18,579 nucleotides of DNA, taken from assembly GCA_002420085.1 (NCBI GenBank), contig DIHI01000005.1, forward strand, positions 34,751 to 53,329, in the 5' to 3' direction. Position numbers and translations under genes: made by a program. This document shows, one piece after another, positions 1-7,436 of this stretch. Every line of letters begins with the position of its first letter. The stretch's first letter is position 1. Under the pieces are notes generated by a model, which did not search any database, was not told the origin of the DNA, and saw only the letters and a list, made by a program, of their open reading frames with translations. The DNA comes from Lysobacterales bacterium UBA5700. Lineage in GTDB: Bacteria > Pseudomonadota > Gammaproteobacteria > Xanthomonadales > Xanthomonadaceae.

Positions 1-1382
1 GCCAGCAGGCGCAGCAGGTGATGGATTTCGAGACCCGCCTGGCACGCGCCTCGCTGGCGCGGGTCGAACTGCGTGACCCGGCCAAGCGCTACAACCCGGT
101 CGATCTGGCCCAGGCCGACGCCCTGACCCCGAACTTCTCCTGGACCGCCTTCTTCGACAGCATCGGGGTCGCCCGGCCTGAGATGTTCTCGCTGGCAATG
201 ACCGATTTCTTCAAGGAAATGGACGCCATGCTCGCCGATACCCCGGTCGAAACCTGGCGCGCTTATCTGCGCTTCCACACCATCGACACCATGGCGCCGT
301 ACCTGTCGGAGGCGTTCGACGCCCAGAACTTCGCGTTTTACGGCACCACCCTGCGCGGCCAGCAGACCCAGCAGGAGCGCTGGAAGCGTGTGCTCAATGC
401 GGTCAACCAGAGCATCGGTGAAGCACTCGGCCAGGTCTACGTCGAGGTCGCCTTCCCGCCTGCGTCGAAAGCCAAGATGCAGACCCTGGTGGACACCCTC
501 GCCCAGGCGCTCAAGACCCGCCTGGAAGGCTTGGCATGGATGAGCGATGAAACCAAGGCCAAGGCGCTGGAAAAGTGGGCCACCTTCACGCCCAAGATCG
601 GCTACCCGGACAAGTGGCGCGCGTGGGATGGCCTGATCGTGTCGCGCGACAGCTATGCCGGCAATGTCATGGCGGCGCGCGGCTTCAATTACCGCTTCAT
701 GCTGTCCAAGATCGGCAAGCCGGTCGATCGCGACGAATGGTTCATGACCCCGCAGACGGTCAACGCCTACTACAACCCGCAGCGCAACGAGATCGTCTTC
801 CCGGCCGGCATCCTGCAACCGCCGTTCTTCGATCCGAATGCCGACGACGCCCTGAACTACGGCGGCATCGTGGCCGTGATCGGCCATGAAATGATCCACG
901 GTTACGACGATCAGGGCAGCAAGTTCGCCGCCGATGGCACCTTCAGCAACTGGTGGACCGATGACGACCGCAGCAGTTTCGAGCGCCGTACCGAAGCCCT
1001 GGTCGCCCAGTTCGGCGAGTACGAGGCCCTGCCCGACCTGCACGTCAACGGCACGCTCACCCTCGGCGAGAACATCGCCGACCTCGGCGGGCTGACGGTC
1101 GCCTACGATGCCCTCAAGCAGGCCCAGGGCGCCGATTTCGTCGATCCGATGATCGACGGCTACAGCCAGAGCCAACGGTTCTTCATGAACTGGGCGACGA
1201 TCTGGCGGCGCAATTTCACCGAGCAGGAACTGAAGGTCCGCCTGACCACCGACTCGCATGCACCGGCTCGGTTCCGGGCGATCGGCGCACCGTCCAACAT
1301 GACCGCATTCGCCGATGCCTTCGGCTGCGAGGCCGGACAGGCGATGGTTCGCGAGGGCGATCGACAGATCGTGATCTGGTGA
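1..1382 (+). CDS. M13 family zinc metallopeptidase (neprilysin/PepO type), 5' truncated
   Basis: The reading frame is open from the left edge (first complete codon at 3), so the GTG at 18 is internal and the N-terminal part lies outside the window. About 459 residues are visible; family members are usually near 700, so roughly 230 residues, including any signal peptide, are missing. The gluzincin motif HEMIH is encoded at 885-899. The downstream GENIADLGG motif supplies the third zinc ligand (Glu) and the Asp that orients the histidine. The stretch NAYYNPQRNEIVFPAGILQP before HEMIH is the usual M13 substrate-side segment. The protein ends in IVIW, as M13 enzymes end in a hydrophobic-Trp pair. 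The family cleaves oligopeptides on the amino side of hydrophobic residues; in Gram-negatives it is usually exported or periplasmic. It converges on the next gene with a 19-base gap. Family assignment is secure; substrate and localisation are inferred. Confidence 0.95.
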   Translation, partial: QQAQQVMDFETRLARASLARVELRDPAKRYNPVDLAQADALTPNFSWTAFFDSIGVARPEMFSLAMTDFFKEMDAMLADTPVETWRAYLRFHTIDTMAPYLSEAFDAQNFAFYGTTLRGQQTQQERWKRVLNAVNQSIGEALGQVYVEVAFPPASKAKMQTLVDTLAQALKTRLEGLAWMSDETKAKALEKWATFTPKIGYPDKWRAWDGLIVSRDSYAGNVMAARGFNYRFMLSKIGKPVDRDEWFMTPQTVNAYYNPQRNEIVFPAGILQPPFFDPNADDALNYGGIVAVIGHEMIHGYDDQGSKFAADGTFSNWWTDDDRSSFERRTEALVAQFGEYEALPDLHVNGTLTLGENIADLGGLTVAYDALKQAQGADFVDPMIDGYSQSQRFFMNWATIWRRNFTEQELKVRLTTDSHAPARFRAIGAPSNMTAFADAFGCEAGQAMVREGDRQIVIW

Positions 1383-1388
1383 TCCACT

Positions 1389-1424
1389 CGGGGGTGGCCG
1401 GTCAGACCTCGACCGTCACCCCCG
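1389..1424. terminator. Hairpin between convergent genes, candidate bidirectional terminator
   Basis: CGGGGGTG (1389-1396) pairs perfectly with CACCCCCG (1417-1424). An inner CGGTC/GACCG stem (1399-1403 with 1411-1415) sits inside it, leaving a 7-base loop. The structure begins 7 bases after the M13 stop codon and covers the stop codon of the converging metallo-beta-lactamase gene (TGA at 1404-1402). No T-tract follows on either strand, so it is not a textbook intrinsic terminator. It could instead be a transcript-end stabilising hairpin. Confidence 0.4.
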
Positions 1425-2787
1425 GCTCGGCCAGTTCGACCTCGGCCCCGAAGCGCTCGCGCAATGCCTGCGCGAGTGCTTCGCGAGCACGATCCTCACC
1501 ATGGACCAGGCGGACCGGCGGGCGACCCTGGAAGTGGCCATACCAGTCGAGCAGCATCGGCTGATCGGCATGTGCCGACAGTCCGCCGACCGTGTGGATG
1601 TGGGCATTGACCTGGATGTCCTCTCCCAAGATGCGCACCCGCCGGGCTCCATCGACCAGGCGGCGTCCGAGCGTACCGTTCGCCTGATAGCCGACGATCA
1701 CCACATGGTTCGCGCTACGCCCGAGGTTCTGCCGGAGATGGTGGCGGATACGTCCGCCATTGCACATGCCTGAGCCGGCGATGATGATCGCTCCGCTGCG
1801 GATGGTATTGATCTGCTGGGATTCGGCCACCTCGGCGGTCAGCTTCAGATTCGGCAGACGGAATGGGTGGCGACGGCCGTTCCAGGTCTTCAGCGCCTGG
1901 GCATCGAACAAGTCGGTGTGGCGATCGTAGACATCCAGCACCCGGATCGCCATCGGACTGTCGAGGAAGATCCGCCAGCGATCGAGTTGCCAATGGTCCC
2001 AGTGGCGTGCGAACCAGTACAGCAATTCCTGACTGCGACCGACCGCGAAGGCTGGAATCAGGACATTGCCGCCATCGCGTGCTGCGGCCTGGAAGATCTC
2101 GCCCAGTTCTTCGATGGTGTCGTCACTACGACGATGCGCGCGGTCGCCGTAGGTGGACTCCAGCAGAACCCGGTCGGCTTCCGTCAGATAGCTCGGATCG
2201 CGCAGGATCGGCTTGCCGCGCAGGCCGAGGTCGCCCGAGAACACCAGGGTGCGGCGCCCCTGAGCGGTCGTGTGGCGCAGTTCGACGATGGCCGACCCGA
2301 GGATGTGGCCAGCATCATGAAAATACAGTTCCAACTCGCCGGGCAGACGAACCCGCTGGCCATAGCCGACCCGCTCCAGTCGGCGCAAGGTGTCATCGAC
2401 ATCGTGCCGACTGTACAGGGGCAGCACCTGGCCCTGATCACGTCGGCGGTGACGGTTCTCGTACTCGGCATCGGCGGCGGCCAGCGATGCCGAGTCGTGC
2501 AGCATGATGTCGAGCAGATCGGCAGTCGCACGGGTGGTCCAGATCCGGCCGCGATAACCGCGCTTGACCAGCAAGGGTAATCGCCCGGAATGGTCGATGT
2601 GGGCATGACTGAGCACGACCATGTCGATGCTGTCCGGATCGAACGGGAACGGCTCGCGGTTGCGCCGTTCCTGTTCGTTGCTGCCCTGGATCATGCCGCA
2701 ATCGAGCAACAGTCGATAGCCGTCGATCTCGACCAGATGACATGAACCGGTGACTTCGCCAGCGGCGCCGTAGCTGGTGATGCGCAT
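1402..2787 (-). CDS. MBL-fold beta-CASP metallo-hydrolase (CPSF73/YSH1-like RNase family)
   Basis: 461 residues. The metallo-beta-lactamase zinc motif HAHIDH is at residues 61-66, followed by a DAGHILGSA histidine segment, the FSGDLG aspartate and the STYGDR segment. The beta-CASP domain comes next (GRSQELLYW; the IIAGSGMCNGGRIRHHL region), and an RMMBL-type C-terminus contains GGLSAHADQ and VHGEDRA. This architecture is that of the CPSF73/Int11-like bacterial and archaeal beta-CASP enzymes, usually zinc-dependent RNA endo- or exonucleases. The RNA substrate here is unknown. The ATG at 2787 was chosen over an in-frame GTG at 2811 because GGAG lies 6 bases before it and because homologues start MRITxxGAAxxVTGS. 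No signal peptide is seen, so it should be cytoplasmic. It runs the same way as serA and its partner but is separated from them by 128 bases containing two inverted repeats. Confidence 0.92.
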   Translation of the reverse strand: MRITSYGAAGEVTGSCHLVEIDGYRLLLDCGMIQGSNEQERRNREPFPFDPDSIDMVVLSHAHIDHSGRLPLLVKRGYRGRIWTTRATADLLDIMLHDSASLAAADAEYENRHRRRDQGQVLPLYSRHDVDDTLRRLERVGYGQRVRLPGELELYFHDAGHILGSAIVELRHTTAQGRRTLVFSGDLGLRGKPILRDPSYLTEADRVLLESTYGDRAHRRSDDTIEELGEIFQAAARDGGNVLIPAFAVGRSQELLYWFARHWDHWQLDRWRIFLDSPMAIRVLDVYDRHTDLFDAQALKTWNGRRHPFRLPNLKLTAEVAESQQINTIRSGAIIIAGSGMCNGGRIRHHLRQNLGRSANHVVIVGYQANGTLGRRLVDGARRVRILGEDIQVNAHIHTVGGLSAHADQPMLLDWYGHFQGRPPVRLVHGEDRAREALAQALRERFGAEVELAEPGVTVEV

Positions 2788-2831
2788 GAATTGCTCCGAT
2801 CCCGACCTCACTCGTCCTCACTGTAGCAGGC

Positions 2832-2862
2832 GGCCGGGCAGCGATCCTGTCACTGCCCGGCC
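2832..2862 (-). terminator. Perfect 10-bp stem-loop after the serA operon
   Basis: GGCCGGGCAG (2832-2841) and CTGCCCGGCC (2853-2862) form a perfect GC-rich 10-bp stem with an 11-base loop. It lies about 54 bases after the stop codon of the histidine phosphatase gene and 45 bases before the start of the metallo-hydrolase gene, all on the minus strand. There is no T-tract, so it may be a transcript-end stabiliser or a Rho-associated 3' structure rather than a classical intrinsic terminator. Confidence 0.45.
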
Positions 2863-2877
2863 CCGACCGATCCCGAA

Positions 2878-2893
2878 ACCCTGCCGGCAGGGT
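2878..2893. repeat. 16-bp perfect palindrome
   Basis: ACCCTGCCGGCAGGGT is a perfect palindrome 23 bases after the phosphatase stop codon and 15 bases from the 10-bp stem-loop at 2832-2862. With no loop it is more like a dimeric protein-binding site than an RNA hairpin. It could be an operator for the downstream metallo-hydrolase gene or part of a compound 3' structure. Function is not established. Confidence 0.4.
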
Positions 2894-2915
2894 CCGCCAG
2901 CAGGCTCGCCGGTGG

Positions 2916-3566
2916 CTACAGTGCCCGATGCACCGCCTCGCCGAACAACGCGGTGTGGTGGCCACAATCGTTCAGACGGACCACCTCCAGGGCATCGACG
3001 CTCGGCCCTTCGAGCAGGTTGAGGGTGGTCGGCGCCTGCCGAAAACTCCACAGCCGGGCCAGGGACAGACCAAGCACTCGACACAGCAGCAGGCGATTGA
3101 CCGCATCGTGGGCGACCACCAGCAAGGTCTGGCTCGCCGTCAGTCCGGCACAGGCACGCTCGAAGGCCGGCCAGGCACGGGCCATGACCCCGGCCAACGA
3201 TTCTCCCCCCGGCCCCGGCATCTGAACCGAGACCGGATCGGAACGCCAGGCCGCCAGACGCGCGGGATCACGCTGGTGGATCTCGCTGGCCAACAGACCC
3301 TCCCAGTCGCCATGACCGATCTCGGCAAACCCCGGATCCAGTTCCAGCGACCCGGACCGGTCCGGCCCAAGCGCAAGTTCAGCCGTGTGGCGCGCTCGGA
3401 TCAGCGGTGAGGCCACCGCCCGGTCGATCGCAGCATCGGCCAGCCGACGACCGAGGGCACGGGCTTGGGCCTCGCCGATCGGCGACAGCGGGATGTCGCG
3501 TCGGCCCTGATAACGGCCTTCGGCATTCCAGGGCGTCTCTCCGTGTCGTACCAGTACGATGCGCAT
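2916..3566 (-). CDS. Histidine phosphatase family protein, candidate metal-independent phosphoserine phosphatase
   Basis: 216 residues of the phosphoglycerate-mutase-like branch of the histidine phosphatase superfamily. The RHG motif is at residues 7-9 (phospho-acceptor His8). SPLIRARHTAE follows at 53-63, the general acid is Glu82 in FAEIGHGDWEG, and the second catalytic His is 153 in VVAHD. Its ATG overlaps the serA TGA by one base (TGATG), implying translational coupling. Length, a His at position 85 and a C-terminus ending in EAVHRAL recall, from memory, the dPGM-like phosphoserine phosphatase PspA of Hydrogenobacter thermophilus (211 residues). Together with the serA linkage this suggests L-phosphoserine hydrolysis, the last step of serine synthesis. 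Alternatives are alpha-ribazole phosphatase (CobC) or a general sugar-phosphate phosphatase. Family membership is secure; the specific substrate is inference. Confidence 0.9.
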   Translation of the reverse strand: MRIVLVRHGETPWNAEGRYQGRRDIPLSPIGEAQARALGRRLADAAIDRAVASPLIRARHTAELALGPDRSGSLELDPGFAEIGHGDWEGLLASEIHQRDPARLAAWRSDPVSVQMPGPGGESLAGVMARAWPAFERACAGLTASQTLLVVAHDAVNRLLLCRVLGLSLARLWSFRQAPTTLNLLEGPSVDALEVVRLNDCGHHTALFGEAVHRAL

Positions 3567-5128
3567 CAGATCGCCTCCAAGGAGACGATGCCGGGGATGC
3601 GCCGCAGTTCGGCCAGGGTGCTGTCGGGCACTTCACGATCGACCGTGATCGCAGCGACCGCCTGACCATCACCGGTGGCGCCGAGCGAGAAATTGATGAT
3701 GTTGGTGCCGGCCTTGCCGAGTTGGGTGCCGATCGTGCCGATCACGCCTGGACGGTCCTCGTTGCGCATCAGCAGGACATGGGCACTGGGATCGAATTCG
3801 ACCTCGACGCCATCCAGACGAACCACCCGTGGGCCGCGATGCAGGGTCGCCTCGACCTCCCGGGTCTGGCCGTTGCTGCCGATCCGCAACCGCAGCAGGC
3901 GATCGAAGCCATCGCCGTCACCACCGACCGATTCGGTCACATCGAGGCCACGCGCGGCCGCCTCGGCCAGCGCATTCACCGGCGTGACCCGGCCAGAATG
4001 GGCACCGAGCAGGCTGGCGACCAGCAACCGGGTCAAGGGCTTGGCATCCAGCGATTCAGTGCGGCCACGATAGGCCAGTTCGAGTCGGGTCGGTGCCGGC
4101 GCCAGCCGAGTCGCCAGTCGTCCGAGCGCGCCCATCAGCGGGATCCACGGCCCGATCTCGCGTGCCGCCTCGGCACTGAGCGGCGGCAGGTTGACGCAGC
4201 CGGCAACCGCCCCGGTTTCGATGAAATCGATGATCTGGCGGGCCAGGATGGTGCTGACCGCCTGCTGTGCCTCACCGGTGGACGCACCCAGGTGCGGCGT
4301 GAGCAACAGTTTCGGATGTACCCGCAACGGCGAATCGGCCGGCAGCGGCTCGGTGCTGAAGGTGTCCAGCGCGGCCCCGGCCAGGTGTTCGTCATCCAGC
4401 ACCCGCAGCAGTGCCTCCTCATCGACCAGTCCACCGCGCGCGGCATTGATCAGGTAACCGCCCGGCTTCATCCGGCGCAGATTGGCCTCACTGAGCAGGT
4501 TGGTGGTTTCCTTGGTGCGCGGCACGTGCAGGGTGATGACATCGGCCCAGGCCAGCAGATCCTCCAGCGTCATCAGCGGCACACTGCCCTTGCCGGCCGC
4601 CGACACCGGCAGGAACGGATCATAGGCGGCCACCTCCATGCCGATGCCACGCGCCTTGCGGGCCACGGTCGAACCGATCCGACCCAGTCCGATGATGCCG
4701 AGCTTCTTGCCCTCCAACTCGAATCCGACCAGGCCGGTCTTCGGCCACTGGCCGGCCTTCATGCCGGCATCGGCTGGCGCCACCCGGCGAGCCAGGGCGA
4801 ACAGCAGCGACAGCGCATGCTCGGCGGCCGCCAGGGTATTGCCGTCCGGGGCATTCATCACCGCGATGCCGCGGGTGGTGGCTGCCTCGACATCGATGGT
4901 ATCGACGCCGGCACCGGCGCGACCGATCACCTTCAAGCGCCCGGCACCGACCAAGGCCTCGGCCGGCACCTTGGTCGCCGACCGGACCAGCAGGGCATCG
5001 ACGCCGTCGAGCGCCTTCGCCAATGCCTGCGGCGAGCCGATCGGACCGGACACTTCGACCGTCCAGCCGGCCGAGCGGAACATGTTCAAACCATCGGCAT
5101 GAATGCCGTCACAGGCCAATACACGCAT
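3566..5128 (-). CDS. serA: D-3-phosphoglycerate dehydrogenase, long form with ACT domain
   Basis: 520 residues. It oxidises 3-phosphoglycerate to 3-phosphohydroxypyruvate with NAD+, the entry step of serine synthesis in the cytoplasm. Substrate- and nucleotide-binding domains occupy about 1-300: the Rossmann motif GLGRIG is at 147-152, Asp170 ends the second strand, and the catalytic residues are Arg231 (NAARGG), Glu260 (STEPLP) and His279 (TPHLGAS). An intervening allosteric substrate-binding (ASB) domain spans about 310-440. A C-terminal ACT domain from about 447 contains NEDRPGVIG. This is the long form known from Bacillus and Mycobacterium, not the 410-residue E. coli type; the ACT domain often binds serine. 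The frame is open upstream to 5491, but the ATG at 5128 has GGAG 6 bases before it and fits homologue N-termini; an ATG at 5140 is less likely. It overlaps the phosphatase gene by one base. Confidence 0.97.
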   Translation of the reverse strand: MRVLACDGIHADGLNMFRSAGWTVEVSGPIGSPQALAKALDGVDALLVRSATKVPAEALVGAGRLKVIGRAGAGVDTIDVEAATTRGIAVMNAPDGNTLAAAEHALSLLFALARRVAPADAGMKAGQWPKTGLVGFELEGKKLGIIGLGRIGSTVARKARGIGMEVAAYDPFLPVSAAGKGSVPLMTLEDLLAWADVITLHVPRTKETTNLLSEANLRRMKPGGYLINAARGGLVDEEALLRVLDDEHLAGAALDTFSTEPLPADSPLRVHPKLLLTPHLGASTGEAQQAVSTILARQIIDFIETGAVAGCVNLPPLSAEAAREIGPWIPLMGALGRLATRLAPAPTRLELAYRGRTESLDAKPLTRLLVASLLGAHSGRVTPVNALAEAAARGLDVTESVGGDGDGFDRLLRLRIGSNGQTREVEATLHRGPRVVRLDGVEVEFDPSAHVLLMRNEDRPGVIGTIGTQLGKAGTNIINFSLGATGDGQAVAAITVDREVPDSTLAELRRIPGIVSLEAI

Positions 5129-5349
5129 TCGAGACTCCATTTGCGATAGGGAAGCGAAAAGCAGGGAGGACGCCGAACGAGCGGCGAACGGACGCAAAGG
5201 GTCAGGGCGCGGGCCGGGAAGCGCACGGTCGTGGCCGGCCCCAGTGCGGGACGCGGCGATGAAACGGGACCGGACGGCAGGCGAGAACGAATGCCGCGGG
5301 TCAGGAGACGGGGCTTCACAAGCATGGGAGTCCTGAACCTTGCCGGGCG

Positions 5350-5378
5350 AGCATAGCATGCCCCGAGCCATTCGCGAC
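5350..5378 (-). promoter_or_regulatory. Candidate serA promoter (extended -10)
   Basis: Read leftward, TGC-TATGCT is an extended -10 (TATGCT at 5355-5350). The matching -35 position (5378-5373) reads GTCGCG, which is poor, consistent with reliance on the extended -10. Transcription would start near 5343 and give a 5' leader of about 215 bases before serA. No conservation data support this. Confidence 0.3.
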
Positions 5379-5385
5379 CCCTGCA

Positions 5386-5405
5386 AACGTGCGGTAACGT
5401 GCGGT
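5386..5405. repeat. Two tandem 10-bp repeats upstream of the serA promoter
   Basis: AACGTGCGGT occurs twice without a gap (5386-5395 and 5396-5405), so equivalent bases sit about one helical turn apart. The repeat lies just upstream of the proposed serA -35 position, where an activator would bind, and in the shared serA/msrP control region. This may be an operator. Chance duplication cannot be excluded. Confidence 0.5.
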
Positions 5406-5733
5406 TTCGCCCAACGCCACACTGTCCCCTGTGTCCAAGGCTGAAGTGTCCCGGTTCGGTTGGAGCAGGTGTGACGAGGGGAGAACCTCACGATGCGTCA
5501 CCGTGAGTTGGATCGGCCGAGGATCAGGCAGTGCCTGCACGCCCGTTGATACCGTGCGAGGCGGTCCGGCAGCTTGGGCTGAACGTGCGTCAGGTGAAAC
5601 GGCCAGGCCATCGGCATCGGAGCGAACGAACGCTTCACGGCGGCCTGCATCGGACACGGTATGCTCGATCGGTCGGAAACTGCCGGCCACGCCCGAGCAA
5701 TCCGCCCCACCCCCGAATGGCTTGGAGACCGCC

Positions 5734-6708
5734 ATGCCGAAACCGATCAAACCGACCTGGCAGGATCATCGACTCCGGGCCAGCGAGATCACTCCGGAAC
5801 CGGTCTACCGGATGCGCCGAAGCCTGATGGCAGCGGCGCTGGCCGGCACCGGCCTTGGTCTGATCGGCTGCGGCAATCCGGAGGGCGTGCATGCCGCCGA
5901 ATCGGCCGAACCGGCATCCGGGGGAGGATCGGACGAAGAAGTCCTGACCGAGTACGCCGACGCCACCGGCTACAACAATTTCTACGAATTCGGCACCGAC
6001 AAGCGCGATCCGGCCAAGCACGCCCATCGGATGAGCGTATCACCGTGGAGCGTGGCGATCGCCGGCGAGGCCGAGCACACCGGCGTGTTCGCGCTGGAGG
6101 ATCTGCTGGCCGGATTGGCGCCCGAGGAACGCATCTACCGGCTGCGCTGTGTCGAGGGCTGGTCGATGGTCATCCCGTGGCTCGGCATCCCGCTGTCGGC
6201 GGTGCTGCGTCGATGCAAGCCGACCTCCAGGGCCAAGTACGTCGCCTTCACCACCCTCGCCGATCCGCGTCAGATGCCGGGAGTCCGGCGACCGGTCCTC
6301 GACTGGCCGTATCGCGAGGGCCTGCGCATCGATGAGGCGATGCATCCGCTGACCCTGCTCGCCACCGGCATGTATGGTCGGCCGCTGCCCAACCAGAATG
6401 GCGCCCCGCTGCGCCTGGTGGTGCCCTGGAAGTACGGCTTCAAGAGCAGCAAGTCGATCATCGCCATCCGGTTCGTCGAGACCATGCCGGTTACCAGTTG
6501 GAACCAGTCGCAGCCGCGCGAATACGGCTTCTACTCCAACGTCAATCCCGAGGTCGATCATCCACGCTGGAGTCAGGCCAGCGAACGCCGGATCGCCGGC
6601 ACCGGCCGCACCCTGTTCGCGCGTCGCATCCCGACCCTGCCATTCAACGGCTATGCCGATCAGGTGGCATCGCTGTATGCCGGCATGGACCTGCGGCGGT
6701 GGTTCTGA
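5734..6708 (+). CDS. msrP: Protein-methionine-sulfoxide reductase catalytic subunit MsrP (YedY)
   Basis: 324 residues. MsrP is a periplasmic molybdopterin enzyme of the sulfite-oxidase fold that reduces methionine sulfoxide in oxidised envelope proteins, receiving electrons from MsrQ. The N-terminal Tat signal has the twin arginine at 28-29 (MRRSLM) before a hydrophobic stretch, as needed for a folded cofactor protein. The molybdenum-ligating Cys is Cys139 in [10 protein letters not shown], followed by PWLGIPL. The later [14 protein letters not shown] and [14 protein letters not shown] segments are typical of the family. The start at 5734 is chosen because GGAG lies 6 bases upstream and homologues have a similar pre-Tat extension; the frame is open to 5431 but that part is unlike MsrP. 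The Tat segment ends in LIGC (Cys46), which fits a lipobox, so the protein may be a Tat-exported lipoprotein. msrQ follows 49 bases later. Confidence 0.96.
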   Translation: MPKPIKPTWQDHRLRASEITPEPVYRMRRSLMAAALAGTGLGLIGCGNPEGVHAAESAEPASGGGSDEEVLTEYADATGYNNFYEFGTDKRDPAKHAHRMSVSPWSVAIAGEAEHTGVFALEDLLAGLAPEERIYRLRCVEGWSMVIPWLGIPLSAVLRRCKPTSRAKYVAFTTLADPRQMPGVRRPVLDWPYREGLRIDEAMHPLTLLATGMYGRPLPNQNGAPLRLVVPWKYGFKSSKSIIAIRFVETMPVTSWNQSQPREYGFYSNVNPEVDHPRWSQASERRIAGTGRTLFARRIPTLPFNGYADQVASLYAGMDLRRWF

Positions 6709-6757
6709 TGTCAGGCCGACCGGCATGCGCTGACTCGACCCGGATCAATGCATCCGC

Positions 6758-7387
6758 ATGATCCGGTGGCTGGCGCATCTGACCGCTGCAAGCCCGGCAC
6801 TGTGGCTGATCTGGGCGACCGTGCGCGATCAACTCGGCGCCGACCCGATCGCCGAACTCAGCCACGAAACCGGGCAATGGGCACTGCGCCTGCTGCTGGC
6901 CTGCCTGGCGATGACCCCACTGCGACGGATCACCGGCCATTCCGGCTGGCTCGGCTATCGGCGCATGCTCGGCCTGTGGGCCTTCGCTTACGCCAGTCTG
7001 CATCTGGCGGTCTACCTGGTGCTCGACCTGGGCGGCTACTGGCGACAGATTCTGGACGATCTGAGCCAGCGCCCCTACATCATGGCCGGTGCCAGCGCCT
7101 GGCTCCTGCTGCTGCCGCTGGCGCTGACCTCGACCCGCGCCGCCATCCGCCGGCTCGGCCGGCAGTGGCGACGCCTGCATCGACTGATCTACCCGGCGGT
7201 GATCGCCGCCGGGCTGCACTTCGTGTGGCTGGTCAAGGCCGACCCCCGCGAGCCGCTGATCTACATCGGGATCACCGCCGTACTGCTGGCCCTGCGGCTG
7301 CCGCTCGGCCGCCGCTCGGCCGCCACGCCCACGACCAGGCCAAACGCTGGACCATCGGCACCGGCCAGGCGATCGCCGCCGGGCTGA
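6758..7387 (+). CDS. msrQ: Haem-binding membrane subunit MsrQ (YedZ)
   Basis: 209 residues, mostly hydrophobic, with about six membrane helices of the ferric-reductase-like fold. MsrQ carries b-type haem in the inner membrane and passes electrons from quinol or flavin donors to periplasmic MsrP. His82 (SLHLAVY), His141 (LHRLIYP) and His154 (LHFVW) match the spacing of the E. coli MsrQ haem ligands recalled as His91, 151 and 164. The ATG at 6758 gives the normal MIRWLAH-type start. The C-terminal 20-25 residues are a Pro/Arg/Ala-rich tail of the kind often variable in this family. It lies 49 bases after msrP in the same direction, the usual msrPQ order, and converges on the ferritin-like gene with a 49-base gap lacking a clear terminator. 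Confidence 0.95.
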   Translation: MIRWLAHLTAASPALWLIWATVRDQLGADPIAELSHETGQWALRLLLACLAMTPLRRITGHSGWLGYRRMLGLWAFAYASLHLAVYLVLDLGGYWRQILDDLSQRPYIMAGASAWLLLLPLALTSTRAAIRRLGRQWRRLHRLIYPAVIAAGLHFVWLVKADPREPLIYIGITAVLLALRLPLGRRSAATPTTRPNAGPSAPARRSPPG

Positions 7388-7436
7388 TGGCGCGAGCCAG
7401 CCACACGCTCGCACCATCCACCCGAGCCCTGCCGAT

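Larger units (their letters stand above)
5129..5733. other. 605-base divergent intergenic region between serA and msrP
   Basis: This is the only gap above 300 bases. Visible elements are an extended -10 candidate for serA and a 10-bp tandem repeat upstream of it (listed separately). An inverted repeat TCAGGA/TCCTGA lies at 5301-5306 and 5331-5336. A minus-strand ORF opens with ATG at 5325 behind AGGA, runs 79 codons to 5086, and overlaps the serA start out of frame. It is Pro/Arg-rich with no recognisable domain; it could be a leader peptide but is weakly supported. On the plus strand, TATGCT at 5660-5665 is a possible -10 for msrP, but no good -35 precedes it. The msrP frame is open back to 5431, yet that stretch does not look like protein of this family. 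No tRNA, riboswitch or known leader structure was recognised. Confidence 0.6.

Noticed and set aside
3407..5149. 580-codon plus-strand ORF opposite serA and the phosphatase gene
   Set aside because: It is antisense to two clear genes, rich in Gln/Arg/Gly with no domain, and typical of spurious frames in high-GC DNA.
5316..5750. 144-codon minus-strand ORF in the serA/msrP gap
   Set aside because: No convincing ribosome binding site or domain, and it overlaps the msrP start and the proposed serA promoter; coding is not supported.
7388..7436. Terminator between convergent msrQ and ferritin B genes
   Set aside because: Only a weak GCGAG/CTCGC pairing with a large loop and no T-run is visible.
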